From an uncultured Sphingomonadaceae bacterium (GTDB lineage: Bacteria > Pseudomonadota > Alphaproteobacteria > Sphingomonadales > Sphingomonadaceae), in NCBI GenBank assembly GCA_947497455.1, contig CANMGU010000001.1, forward strand, positions 372,001-436,000: a stretch of 64,000 nt of DNA, given 5' to 3'. Both the position numbers and the translations under genes were made by a program. Below the pieces are notes generated by a model that worked only from the letters and a program-made list of their open reading frames with translations, was not told where the DNA came from and did not search any database. Positions 1 to 7,223 of this stretch are shown piece after piece. The first letter of the stretch is position 1, and every line of letters starts with the position of its first letter.

Positions 1-1148
1 GCCAAATCTCCACAGACGAGCCGGGCGGGCTAAACACTTGGCGAAACGATTTTAGGATTTCGAGCCACTATGTACCGGATCGACAAACTAGCTGCGCACC
101 GTCAAACCTAAGTCCGCCTTCGCACCTGACTAATGATGCCACGGTGGACTGGTTTGGCGATCATCCGGCGAGTTGGGGCGGCTATCCAGACGGCAGGAGT
201 ATGGTGATCTTGAGTGACTTTATGGTCACTTGCTCTCCATCGAAGGTTCGTTTCCGACAAGCATACAGCTATGCTGGGAGGGACTTAGGCTTCTACTACG
301 CCACGCATGTTGAAAACCCACCTACAGAGCCATTTAGCAAGTGGGCGTCCGGTGGTTTCGGTCCAGTCTCTCCGCCGAATGCATCGGAGCGCTTATGGTA
401 TTATCCAACCCCGGATGGTCGGCGCTGGGTGGGAACTTTCGACATCGAACCAGAGGGACTGACGTTTAATCGCAGCGCTGAACTGCCCCTGCCAATTCTA
501 CCTACAGATGACGAAATCGAAGCAGAGCGGGCAAAGATCGACGAAGAAAAGCAAACGCATGGCGACCTCTGGCCGTTGTCACAGATGCAACGCGACTTAG
601 CTCAATCAACAGAACTAATGAACCTTGTTGGGCAAGATAGTTTTGCCGCTGAATTCCAACTCTTCGTCCGCCAAGGCGATTTCGTTCATTTGAAAAGCGG
701 CAAGCTGGTCCGCTTCACCACTGACGACAATGGGGCATGGATGCTTTCTGAACTGCGGTGTTATCACGAACCTTGGAGGGAGTGTGAAATGTATCCGAAG
801 GAGGAGAATCCGGAGGTACGGGAAACGCTGGTGCGGCTTTTCGCAGTGGCAGGTTATGCGCCCTATGAAGTTGCAATTGATGAGCAGGCCTATCTAGCAA
901 ATTTGCAAACTATCTGGGAGACGATGCCTGCCAAGCTGAAACAAGAAGTGGTGGGAGAACAAGACAAAGTACAAGCACTAGTGCTTGCTTGGGCCATTGG
1001 TGAGTTCTGGTCTCAAAACGATGGTTGGAACCTCTCATTGCATAATGTTGATACTGAAGAAATTCACTTGAAAGGCGGACATTTGCCTGACGCAATCCGG
1101 ATTGCTCAATTGGTGGAAGAAGGTCAGCTTTCTGGCAACATCGGATAG
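1..1148 (+). CDS. hypothetical protein, 5' end outside window
   Basis: The frame is open without a stop from the first complete codon at base 3 to the TAG/TAA region at 1148, so the gene almost certainly begins left of the window; the GTG at 144 is only the first conventional start codon inside it. The 382 visible codons encode an acidic, Trp-rich soluble protein with no signal peptide or membrane segment that I can see. A charged helical stretch (about 125 residues after the GTG) separates an N-terminal part rich in aromatic residues from a C-terminal part resembling a small alpha/beta fold. I do not recognise the family. A hairpin and then a TGTCCGCTTT palindrome follow the stop, as for the other single-gene units of this region. 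Being real is supported by length and codon-like composition; function is unknown. Confidence 0.7.
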   Translation, partial: QISTDEPGGLNTWRNDFRISSHYVPDRQTSCAPSNLSPPSHLTNDATVDWFGDHPASWGGYPDGRSMVILSDFMVTCSPSKVRFRQAYSYAGRDLGFYYATHVENPPTEPFSKWASGGFGPVSPPNASERLWYYPTPDGRRWVGTFDIEPEGLTFNRSAELPLPILPTDDEIEAERAKIDEEKQTHGDLWPLSQMQRDLAQSTELMNLVGQDSFAAEFQLFVRQGDFVHLKSGKLVRFTTDDNGAWMLSELRCYHEPWRECEMYPKEENPEVRETLVRLFAVAGYAPYEVAIDEQAYLANLQTIWETMPAKLKQEVVGEQDKVQALVLAWAIGEFWSQNDGWNLSLHNVDTEEIHLKGGHLPDAIRIAQLVEEGQLSGNIG

Positions 1149-1169
1149 CAGTAGAGTGGCTGCAGTTGG

Positions 1170-1190
1170 GTCGTCAACGAAAGTGACGAC
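1170..1190 (+). terminator. possible Rho-independent terminator
   Basis: A perfect 7-bp stem, GTCGTCA with TGACGAC, closes a 7-base loop 20 bases after the stop of the first gene and is followed by CGTGGTTTTC. The T run is short, so termination efficiency is uncertain. Confidence 0.4.
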
Positions 1191-1199
1191 CGTGGTTTT

Positions 1200-1233
1200 C
1201 TAATGTCCGCTTTTGCGCCCAAAGCGGACACTA
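1200..1233 (+). repeat. TGTCCGCTTT palindrome, A subtype, spacer TGCGCCC
   Basis: Two inverted arms (CTAATGTCCGCTTT and AAAGCGGACACTA) flank the 7-base spacer TGCGCCC. It lies between the first gene and the first recombinase gene. The same element recurs between most genes up to 12,100 and at 20,748 and 23,132. Confidence 0.9.
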
Positions 1234-1300
1234 AACCCCGACCAAAAAAACCAATTATTAGCGTTCTACAGGCTTTGACCTTCTCAATGAGGAGATCAAA

Positions 1301-1927
1301 ATGCAAAATCAATCTTATGACATTCAAAAGTTATATCCTTGGAACAAAGGAAAACTGATTGGACAAAAGACGCCGCTGAAACAACAAGAAGTGTGGGCCA
1401 TAAGAGTTCGGTTGGAATTGGCGGATCGAAAACGCGATCTGGCTCTTTTCAATCTAGCAATTGATAGCAAACTTCGAGGATGTGACCTTGTAGGTTTGAA
1501 AGTTAGCGATGTTCGCACTGGCGATGAGTTCCAAAGCCGAGCCAAAATCATTCAACGAAAAACTGGAAACGCTGTTCAGTTTGAAATTACAAAACAAACA
1601 CGAAACGCCCTCAAAACTTGGTGTGCTCACTCAAATTTGTCTCCCTATGATTGGCTGTTTCCGTCGCGCATGAATCGATCGTGCCACCTTTCAACGCGGC
1701 AATATTCGAGAATTGCAGCGAGCTGGTTTGGATCGATCAATCTTCCGCGCTCAGCTTATGCCACTCATTCGTTGAGGCGAACAAAGGCGACCCTAATATA
1801 TCGGAAGACCGGGAACCTGAGGGCGGTTCAACTGCTTCTTGGTCATTCAAAGATCGATAGCACCGTTAAATATCTCGGCGTTGAGGTTGAGGATGCCTTG
1901 GCTCTTGCGGAAAGTGTCGAACTCTAA
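1301..1927 (+). CDS. compact tyrosine recombinase, catalytic domain only (copy 1)
   Basis: This 208-residue protein is a tyrosine recombinase/phage integrase family member. All six catalytic positions are visible: Arg59 (LRGCDL), Lys87 (QRKTGN), His156 and Arg159 (THSLRR), His182 (LLGHS) and the nucleophile Tyr191 (VKYLGV). Ordinary integrases are 300-400 residues with an N-terminal core-binding domain; here only about 45 residues precede the catalytic fold, so DNA recognition must be minimal or supplied by a partner. The ATG at 1301 has a good ribosome site, GAGGAG, 8 bases upstream. The TAA stop lies inside the left arm of the next palindrome, which physically ties gene and repeat together. 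A second copy at 4758 is nearly identical, including about 60 bases of leader. It probably catalyses site-specific strand exchange; the target site is inferred, not shown. Confidence 0.9.
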   Translation: MQNQSYDIQKLYPWNKGKLIGQKTPLKQQEVWAIRVRLELADRKRDLALFNLAIDSKLRGCDLVGLKVSDVRTGDEFQSRAKIIQRKTGNAVQFEITKQTRNALKTWCAHSNLSPYDWLFPSRMNRSCHLSTRQYSRIAASWFGSINLPRSAYATHSLRRTKATLIYRKTGNLRAVQLLLGHSKIDSTVKYLGVEVEDALALAESVEL

Positions 1928-1990
1928 TGTCCGCTTTGGGCGCAAAAGCGGACACTAGAGTTGTGGCTGCTATATCCCGAAAGCGGACAC
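1924..1990 (+). repeat. composite palindrome, A then B subtype
   Basis: An A unit with spacer GGGCGCA (the reverse of the previous copy) is joined by a short linker, GAGTTGTGGCT, to a B unit containing ATCCCGAAAGCGGACA. The first arm contains the stop codon of the recombinase gene. Confidence 0.88.
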
Positions 1991-2035
1991 TCTTGAGTTG
2001 TAAACACACACCGTATTTGCTTTAACCAACAAGCA

Positions 2036-2644
2036 ATGAACGAAATCAGTTTTAAAGTTCAACCTAGCCCTGAAACCAATGATTACGAAGTATGTATATA
2101 CATTGATGGCTCATGTTTGTTTGATCTGATAGAACTAGACCCAATCGACGAGGATTCAAGGTTGTTTGATCGCGACCTGATAGGGCTAGACCCTAAAGAC
2201 TTTCTTCGCCAGTTTGAAGATAAAGATCAGACGGAATTAGTTGTTGGGCGTTGCCCATGTGGTTCCTTGGGATGCTACGACACGACTGTCCAAATAGATC
2301 GAATAGATGACAAGATTATTTGGAAAATCAACAAAATTGCGAACTTGGTATTTAGCTCCGCTCAATACGAAAACGCGGTTATTGAGCTCGGAAAAGACAC
2401 ATCTTGGGAAGATTTGAATCGGCGAATTGGACGATTGGTATCAAAGATATTCATAGATACCAGAGTAAAAAGGGGCTTCCTTTTTGACTGGGCCTCGGCC
2501 CCAATGAAAGATAATTTCATCTATTTATCTTATTCTAAAGGCCATCATCAAAAGATATTGAAATTCAAATGGGACGGGGAAACGGAAGAATCAGCTTTGG
2601 CCTCTGCTCAAGAATATCGCAGCCATCGATTTCGCAATCAGTGA
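2036..2644 (+). CDS. hypothetical acidic protein with CxCx4C motif
   Basis: The 202-residue product is acidic and soluble, with no signal peptide. Residues about 73-79 read CPCGSLGC, a Cys spacing that could bind a metal ion. The overall pattern (short beta-rich N-terminus, Trp/Asp-rich middle, charged C-terminus) resembles small immunity-type or unassigned bacterial proteins, but I cannot name a family. It sits alone between two palindromic repeats with 45 and 30 bases of flank, on the same strand as the recombinase. No clear Shine-Dalgarno sequence precedes the ATG. Base composition is lower in GC than the kinase region downstream, consistent with transferred cargo. Confidence 0.7.
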   Translation: MNEISFKVQPSPETNDYEVCIYIDGSCLFDLIELDPIDEDSRLFDRDLIGLDPKDFLRQFEDKDQTELVVGRCPCGSLGCYDTTVQIDRIDDKIIWKINKIANLVFSSAQYENAVIELGKDTSWEDLNRRIGRLVSKIFIDTRVKRGFLFDWASAPMKDNFIYLSYSKGHHQKILKFKWDGETEESALASAQEYRSHRFRNQ

Positions 2645-2674
2645 CTTTGGGAGCTCCGGTTTGTTTCTCAATGT

Positions 2675-2741
2675 CTATGTCCGCTTTTGCGCCCAAAGCG
2701 GACGCTAGCGTTGTGACCGCTTCATCCCGAAAGCGGACATT
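2675..2741 (+). repeat. composite palindrome, A then B subtype
   Basis: An A unit with spacer TGCGCCC is followed by linker GCTAGCGTTGTGACC and a B unit ending ATCCCGAAAGCGGACATT. This is one of the cleanest examples of the full composite. Confidence 0.9.
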
Positions 2742-2774
2742 GCACATTCAAAGGCCATAACTATAACTGTTTGA

Positions 2775-3176
2775 ATGCCTCGATTGACCTTTATCATTTG
2801 TATGTCGTTTCTAGTATTCCCTACGGCATGTGGAGAGCCAAACACTGGTTCCTATGCTTCAAGTTGTCACGTTGCCCCGCACCCTATCAAAGCTCCTGAA
2901 GATGGCATAGCTCATCTGGTGCCTGTGTTCCTGCTCGAGTTGAATGCATCACAAGAACTACGTTTTCGGGGTGAGCAAGTGAGCTTAGAGCAAGTAGAGA
3001 AAATTATTGGAAAATTTGATCAATTGCTGCCTCAGCCGTATCTTGTTTTGGAAGTGGATCCTTCCACCCCGTGTGATCGAGTACACCAAGTTCGGAAAGT
3101 TTTGGTGGAATCAGACTACTGCCAGCGAGGCTGTGCCGAAGGAGCGGATTGGCAAGAATGGCCGTTCATACGCTGA
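2775..3176 (+). CDS. small lipoprotein with ExbD/TolR-like periplasmic domain
   Basis: The 133-residue product starts with a hydrophobic leader and a lipobox-like FPTAC (Cys19), so it is probably lipid-anchored in the envelope. Residues about 45-125 show the pattern of the ExbD/TolR periplasmic fold: a short strand ending in GEQVSLEQV, an amphipathic helix, LVLEVDPSTPCDRVHQV, then a helix and a final Gly-containing turn. It lacks the transmembrane Asp helix of true ExbD, so it is not a motor subunit; stand-alone proteins of this type are common in sphingomonads and of unknown role. Four further Cys residues suggest disulfides. It occupies its own repeat-bounded unit. Confidence 0.65.
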   Translation: MPRLTFIICMSFLVFPTACGEPNTGSYASSCHVAPHPIKAPEDGIAHLVPVFLLELNASQELRFRGEQVSLEQVEKIIGKFDQLLPQPYLVLEVDPSTPCDRVHQVRKVLVESDYCQRGCAEGADWQEWPFIR

Positions 3177-3230
3177 CCGAATCTCAATATATATATATAT
3201 CCGGTAACTCCAAAAAAGATGCATGCTTTC

Positions 3231-3265
3231 CTAACGTCCGCTTTTGCGCCCATAGCGGACATTAG
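3231..3265 (+). repeat. TGTCCGCTTT palindrome, A subtype
   Basis: Arms CTAACGTCCGCTTT and ATAGCGGACATTAG around spacer TGCGCCC; two arm bases have drifted. A TA dinucleotide run (ATATATATATAT at about 3187) lies just upstream. The following bases to 3452 contain no gene that I can support. Confidence 0.85.
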
Positions 3266-3452
3266 CGCACAAACAAAAGCCCAGCCAGATTGCTCCGACA
3301 GGACTTTGGGGTAAACTTGTTGTTTTACTTAAGCGTAACTGACTTTGATATTCGCTTTGCGGTGACGGCACATCGGCCGACCCATGGCACCAAAGGCAAA
3401 GATCATAAATCCCCAAATTCAGCAACTCACTGCCTTAGCCCGAACCCGTAAC

Positions 3453-4301
3453 TTAGTCATTGTTCTGAATCGAAAATGCCAAACCTCCTCGGCGATGTTT
3501 TTCAACATCCGCTTTGATAGCATTCCAACAATCGCGATACGTATCAATTACATCGACCGTTTCACTATATATTTCAGTTGGGATTTTTTGACCAAATATG
3601 TTGTAAAACGAGGCTGCCGCTGCGTTTGAAAAGCCAGCTGCCTGTCGCTCTATCTGACGGTCGTTCAAGCCCATTTTGCGATGCAAGACGGTTAACACTA
3701 GGCTGCCAAGATAAGCTTCTCGAACAGCGCCTGTGGGATGATTTGCATATTGGTTAGATTCTTTATGGAGGCGTGATGAAAAGTAAATATGAACTATTCT
3801 TAGAACGGTAGCAATGAACTCTAATCCTTCCAAAAGGCCAATGTTGCTTCCTTCTATATTCCACTGATGGGGAACTACCGTGGTATCGATCATTGGCTGC
3901 CAAACCGCATTCATCAATTGATTTGCTGCCCAAATATCTGCGTCGTACTCAAGCGTTTGGCGAATTAGAGCCGCTTCCTCAGATTTTTGAGGGAGCTCCA
4001 CTTCCATAATTGAATTTTGCTTTAATTCTTGAGCTACCCAAGTGGTGTGTCCGTTATATATATGTGCCAACTCATGGTACATTATGAAGATAAGCGCTGC
4101 CCGCGCAAGGTCTCTAGCCCATCTTTCTCGGGCCTTGCTTTTCAAATTCGGAATTTTGAAGACCATTTCGTGACTGGCTATTGCCTCGGGAGTGGATTCA
4201 ACGAAAAAGACTTCTTCTTCCTCTTCTTGTTTGAAGCGATCTTTGAAAGACAATTGCTGTGATAATATCGCTCGGAATGTGCTGTGGAATATTGGCAGCA
4301 C
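3453..4301 (-). CDS. putative zinc metallopeptidase (HExxH, gluzincin-like)
   Basis: The product contains YHELAHIYNGH, an HExxH zinc site with a third candidate ligand 50 or so residues later in LEYDADIWA, the arrangement of M48-like and related peptidases. A hydrophobic helix (ARAALIFIMYHEL) carries the site. The only conventional start codon in frame is the GTG at 4301, giving 282 residues. However, the frame stays open for another 107 codons up to 4622 and reads like protein (for example LLQNLRSFAEPYRHALLPN), so the natural N-terminus is probably longer, with a lost or non-standard start. The gene is the only one between its two palindromes and runs against the flanking recombinase. Substrate is unknown; a stress or anti-invader role would be guesswork. 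Confidence 0.72.
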   Translation of the reverse strand: MLPIFHSTFRAILSQQLSFKDRFKQEEEEEVFFVESTPEAIASHEMVFKIPNLKSKARERWARDLARAALIFIMYHELAHIYNGHTTWVAQELKQNSIMEVELPQKSEEAALIRQTLEYDADIWAANQLMNAVWQPMIDTTVVPHQWNIEGSNIGLLEGLEFIATVLRIVHIYFSSRLHKESNQYANHPTGAVREAYLGSLVLTVLHRKMGLNDRQIERQAAGFSNAAAASFYNIFGQKIPTEIYSETVDVIDTYRDCWNAIKADVEKHRRGGLAFSIQNND

Positions 4302-4655
4302 CCCGTAATTAATCCCGACAAAATCCTTTCCTTGGTGAGATGCCGCCCATGCATTGACAGATAAACTTTGAACAAAGCCAATTTCCAGATCAAGCGTCTT
4401 ATTGGGAAGCAGCGCATGTCTGTATGGCTCAGCGAAAGAACGCAGATTTTGAAGAAGTTGGGTACCATCAATACCCTCAGGTACCGGTGGTGTTTTGACT
4501 ACATGAAAACATGCATCGCCGAAGGTATGCCAAGTCAGTCTTCTTCTCCCTACAATTATGACGCCAGAAATCCAATCAACTGGTTGGTTTCCTTGAGCAC
4601 CGTTCCCGTAGGCAACGTTACTCTACTATTTCAGCTATAGCATTGCACCTGAATT

Positions 4656-4690
4656 CTAATGTCCGCTTTTGCGCCCAAAGCGGACATTAG
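4656..4690 (+). repeat. TGTCCGCTTT palindrome, perfect A subtype
   Basis: Perfect 14-base arms (CTAATGTCCGCTTT and its inverse) around spacer TGCGCCC. It precedes the second recombinase gene exactly as the 1200 copy precedes the first. Confidence 0.93.
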
Positions 4691-4757
4691 AAAACCAGTT
4701 CAAAAAACCAATTGTTAGCGTTCTGAAGTCTTTGACCTTCTCGATGAGGAGATCAAA

Positions 4758-5384
4758 ATGCAAAATCAAACTTATGACATTCAAAAGCTATATCCATGGA
4801 ACAAGGGAAAGTTGATCGGACAAAAGACGCCGCTCAAACAGCAGGAAGTGTGGGCCATCAGAGTTCGATTGGAACTGGCAGATCGAAAACGCGATCTGGC
4901 TCTGTTCAATTTAGCGATTGATAGCAAGCTACGAGGATGTGACCTTGTCGGTTTGAAAGTTAGCGATGTTCGAACTGGCGATGAGTTCGAAAGCCGAGCC
5001 AAAATCATTCAACGCAAAACCGGAAACGCTGTTCAGTTTGAAATTACCAAACAAACAAGAAACGCGCTTAAGCTTTGGTGTGCTCAATCCAGTTTGTCTC
5101 CATATGATTGGCTATTTCCCTCTCGTATGGATCGATCAAATCATCTTTCAACACGGCAATATTCTAGAATTGCGGCGAACTGGTTTGGATCAATAAATCT
5201 TCCACGATCAGCTTACGCCACTCATTCCTTAAGGCGAACAAAGGCAACCCTAATATATCGGAAGACCGGGAATCTGAGAGCGATTCAACTACTTCTTGGC
5301 CATTCAAAGATCGATAGCACAGTTAAATACCTCGGCGTTGAAGTTGAGGATGCCTTAACTCTTGCGGAAGGTGTCGAACTCTAG
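4758..5384 (+). CDS. compact tyrosine recombinase, catalytic domain only (copy 2)
   Basis: This 208-residue protein differs from copy 1 (1301) at about a dozen residues only, for example Gln78 to Glu and Thr106 to Leu, and keeps Arg59, Lys87, His156, Arg159, His182 and Tyr191. Many of the nucleotide differences are synonymous, so the duplication is not brand new and both copies look selected for function. The leader, with TTTGACCTTCTC and GAGGAG before the ATG, is also conserved. As in copy 1 the stop codon (TAG) lies inside the left arm of the downstream palindrome. The whole repeat-gene-repeat block is therefore the duplicated unit, with about 2.7 kb of unrelated cargo between the two copies. 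Confidence 0.9.
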   Translation: MQNQTYDIQKLYPWNKGKLIGQKTPLKQQEVWAIRVRLELADRKRDLALFNLAIDSKLRGCDLVGLKVSDVRTGDEFESRAKIIQRKTGNAVQFEITKQTRNALKLWCAQSSLSPYDWLFPSRMDRSNHLSTRQYSRIAANWFGSINLPRSAYATHSLRRTKATLIYRKTGNLRAIQLLLGHSKIDSTVKYLGVEVEDALTLAEGVEL

Positions 5385-5415
5385 TGTCCGCTATGGGCGC
5401 AAAAGCGGACACTAG
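5381..5415 (+). repeat. TGTCCGCTTT palindrome, A subtype, spacer GGGCGCA
   Basis: Arms CTAGTGTCCGCTAT and AAAGCGGACACTAG around the reversed spacer. It overlaps the stop codon of the second recombinase. Confidence 0.88.
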
Positions 5416-5456
5416 GAAAGCAACAGCAGACATTCCGCTCTCAACCCAAAAGCAGG

Positions 5457-5894
5457 TCAGACAGCTTCCTTGGCAAGCGCCCAACGTCTGAGTGCTAAAG
5501 CATCATAATACGCATTGTGAGGCACTTCGCTAAGGTTAGCAGGGGAGAAATCTGACTCCTCAAGTAACTTGAACTGTACCTCGCAGTCTAAATGCCTTCG
5601 ACCCCGACCGTTTGTTAGTAAGGCCGCGGCATGGACAATGTCTTCCGGCCAATCCGCGACGATTATGGGCGCAGGATCTCCTCGGAGAAACTCGGAGAAA
5701 CCTCTAGTCAGTTCACCATTTGCGACTGGTTTGGTCTGCAACACCGGCAAGACATGTGATTTGACCCAATCGGTTGGTTGGACACACTCAACAGCTTCGT
5801 AGAAGAATTGCGTTTCGTCATCTTCTGCAACCGCAGCGATTGAGATCATGGGACCTCCGAAACCGTTGAACTCAACATCAAGAAAATAGCGCAT
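5457..5894 (-). CDS. 3'-5' exoribonuclease, DEDDh type (Rv2179c-like)
   Basis: The product starts MRYFLDVEFNG, the ExoI motif with catalytic Asp6 and Glu8, and ends with VPHNAYYDALALRRW, the ExoIII motif in which His and the following Asp (HNxxYDA) complete a DEDDh site. A middle acidic position is available in VADWPED. At about 145 residues it matches the single-domain Rv2179c-like RNase T relatives, which trim RNA 3' ends. I chose the ATG at 5894 because it starts directly at the catalytic strand; an upstream ATG-equivalent at 5915 would add seven residues. The gene lies alone between two palindromes and on the strand opposite to its neighbours. Its natural substrate here is not deducible. 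Confidence 0.8.
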   Translation of the reverse strand: MRYFLDVEFNGFGGPMISIAAVAEDDETQFFYEAVECVQPTDWVKSHVLPVLQTKPVANGELTRGFSEFLRGDPAPIIVADWPEDIVHAAALLTNGRGRRHLDCEVQFKLLEESDFSPANLSEVPHNAYYDALALRRWALAKEAV

Positions 5895-5930
5895 ACGGTG
5901 TTTCACCAGATACACGCGCCCTTGTCTAGA

Positions 5931-5996
5931 CTGTCCGCTTTCGGGATAAAGCAGTCACACCGCTAATGTCCGCTTTGGGCGCAAAAGCGGACACTA
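5931..5996 (+). repeat. composite palindrome, B then A subtype
   Basis: The composite is inverted relative to the one at 2675: a B unit (TGTCCGCTTTCGGGATA) comes first, then linker, then an A unit with spacer GGGCGCA. Fragments of further B units are visible near 6069 (CCGCTATCCCGAAG). Confidence 0.88.
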
Positions 5997-6122
5997 GAAA
6001 AGCAATAGCTGCCTGTCAGCTTCCGACCCAATGGCGGACGTTCATATCGCGATAACTGGCCGCCATTAGCCGCTATCCCGAAGTTTGTTGCAGCACTTCG
6101 TTCAGTCGTGCAGACTGAATCA

Positions 6123-6524
6123 ATGGCGGACGATTTCGATTGGCTAGATGATATCATATTGGTTGCTGAAGGAGAAACTGAAGCGACCGCTGGGGCTGTC
6201 GATATATTTCGGAGCGAAGGAGAGGCTTGTCGGTACCTTGAGCACTGGTGGGTGGAGGATAAGTTAGGGTTTGCATTCAGCGCAGCAGGTCAACGATTAA
6301 ACCTTGGCGTTGATAGAACGGCGGTCACAGTTTTATCGCGCACTCGTTGCGAAGACGGGAAGGGCATTGTTTTACGATGGCTCCAAGATGCTGCTATTGC
6401 TATCGCCGATACCAGGAAGTTTAAGGCTGCTAAAAGGCGAACCATCTTGAGTAGTTTTGAGGAGCGAGGGGATTTACCCCGCTCAGTTGAAGGCTTAATC
6501 GCATATATCGGTTTTACAGAGTAG
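6123..6524 (+). CDS. hypothetical protein
   Basis: The 133-residue product is acidic and soluble. The N-terminus (ADDFDWLDDIILVAEG) and a Trp-rich segment (LEHWWVEDKLGF) are followed by two predicted helices rich in Ala and Lys. I chose the ATG at 6123 over the GTG at 6108, which adds only five residues. The shape, a small protein that is alone in a repeat-bounded unit with strong aromatic content, is reminiscent of immunity proteins, but I do not recognise a family and see no adjacent toxin. No signal peptide or membrane segment is present. Confidence 0.62.
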   Translation: MADDFDWLDDIILVAEGETEATAGAVDIFRSEGEACRYLEHWWVEDKLGFAFSAAGQRLNLGVDRTAVTVLSRTRCEDGKGIVLRWLQDAAIAIADTRKFKAAKRRTILSSFEERGDLPRSVEGLIAYIGFTE

Positions 6525-6602
6525 CGACAGGTTTCAGGAAAGTTCGATCGGAAGCGGACCTTCCCCTTCCCACCCAGTTATTGCCGTTCAAATAGGCCAA
6601 AG

Positions 6603-6634
6603 CTAATGTCCGCTTTCGGGATATTGCGGACAAT
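6603..6634 (+). repeat. TGTCCGCTTT palindrome, B subtype
   Basis: Arms TGTCCGC and GCGGACA enclose the loop TTTCGGGATATT. A stand-alone B unit. Confidence 0.82.
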
Positions 6635-6660
6635 ACCATTACAACGAGGACAACTAATCT

Positions 6661-6888
6661 ATGGCGTACGTAGTCAACACCAGTTTTGTTCCAGACTTAG
6701 ATGATTGGGTGGCGGAAGTTGTGGTCGATGATAAATACGACGCAATGATTTTAAGAGAAAACGGGAAAGTCTATCTGTTGAGTTACGACGATCAGGGCGT
6801 CGTCTCAAAATTTGACTATTACGAATTTGAAAAAGGGATTGGGCAAGCTATCGCCAAGTTAGAAGCAATCGCATCCGAGACGGACTAG
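6661..6888 (+). CDS. small hypothetical acidic protein
   Basis: A 75-residue product of net negative charge, with predicted beta strands (LRENGKVYLLSYDD) and a C-terminal amphipathic helix. ATG at 6661 follows ACAACTAATCT without a clear ribosome site. It fills a repeat-bounded unit of only about 260 bp. The alternating strand pattern could suit a small beta-sheet inhibitor or immunity protein, but no family is recognised and the assignment as a gene rests on its position and plausible composition. Confidence 0.55.
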   Translation: MAYVVNTSFVPDLDDWVAEVVVDDKYDAMILRENGKVYLLSYDDQGVVSKFDYYEFEKGIGQAIAKLEAIASETD

Positions 6889-6897
6889 CTTCGATTT

Positions 6898-6975
6898 CTA
6901 ATGTCCGCTTTGGGCGCAAAAGCGGACATAAGAAATGTCAAACCAGAACGTCCGCTAGCGCCCCAATTGCGGTCG
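6898..6975 (+). repeat. A-subtype palindrome plus a decayed second copy
   Basis: An intact A unit with spacer GGGCGCA (6898-6930) is followed at 6947-6975 by a decayed one, in which CGTCCGCTAGCGCCCCAATTGCGG still shows both arms in outline. Only the first is a good match. Confidence 0.75.
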
Positions 6976-7223
6976 GCCGTTTCATCGTTCTGTGACGACA
7001 GAAAGGGTCACAAAAGCCGATATTTGCCAATGCTCTAGTATTATGCAACATAAGAGATAGGTATCGATGAAACCGTCTAGGATAAAATAACAGACATGAA
7101 ACCCTTCCGGTTGAGACGAAGACTCAAAGTTGAGCGGTTCTTTACGATAGAGACTTATCCTCTACTGTACGGCTGTGTTCGCCAGTCGAATACCAAGGCA
7201 ATCGGCGTAACCTTCAGACTCCA
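6976..7223. other. intergenic leader, no gene seen
   Basis: About 250 bases upstream of the M35-like peptidase gene. There are stops in all frames I checked, no convincing promoter, and no ribosome site before the ATG at 7224. The peptidase frame is open back to 7134 without a start codon. Confidence 0.4.

Noticed and set aside
2565..2760. Short reading frames across palindromes with peptides like MSAFAPKADA or ALGAKADI
   Set aside because: They are translations of the palindrome itself, appear in both directions wherever it occurs, and have no ribosome sites.
4178..4471. A 97-residue minus-strand gene upstream of the metallopeptidase
   Set aside because: It overlaps the open upstream part of the metallopeptidase frame, which looks more protein-like.
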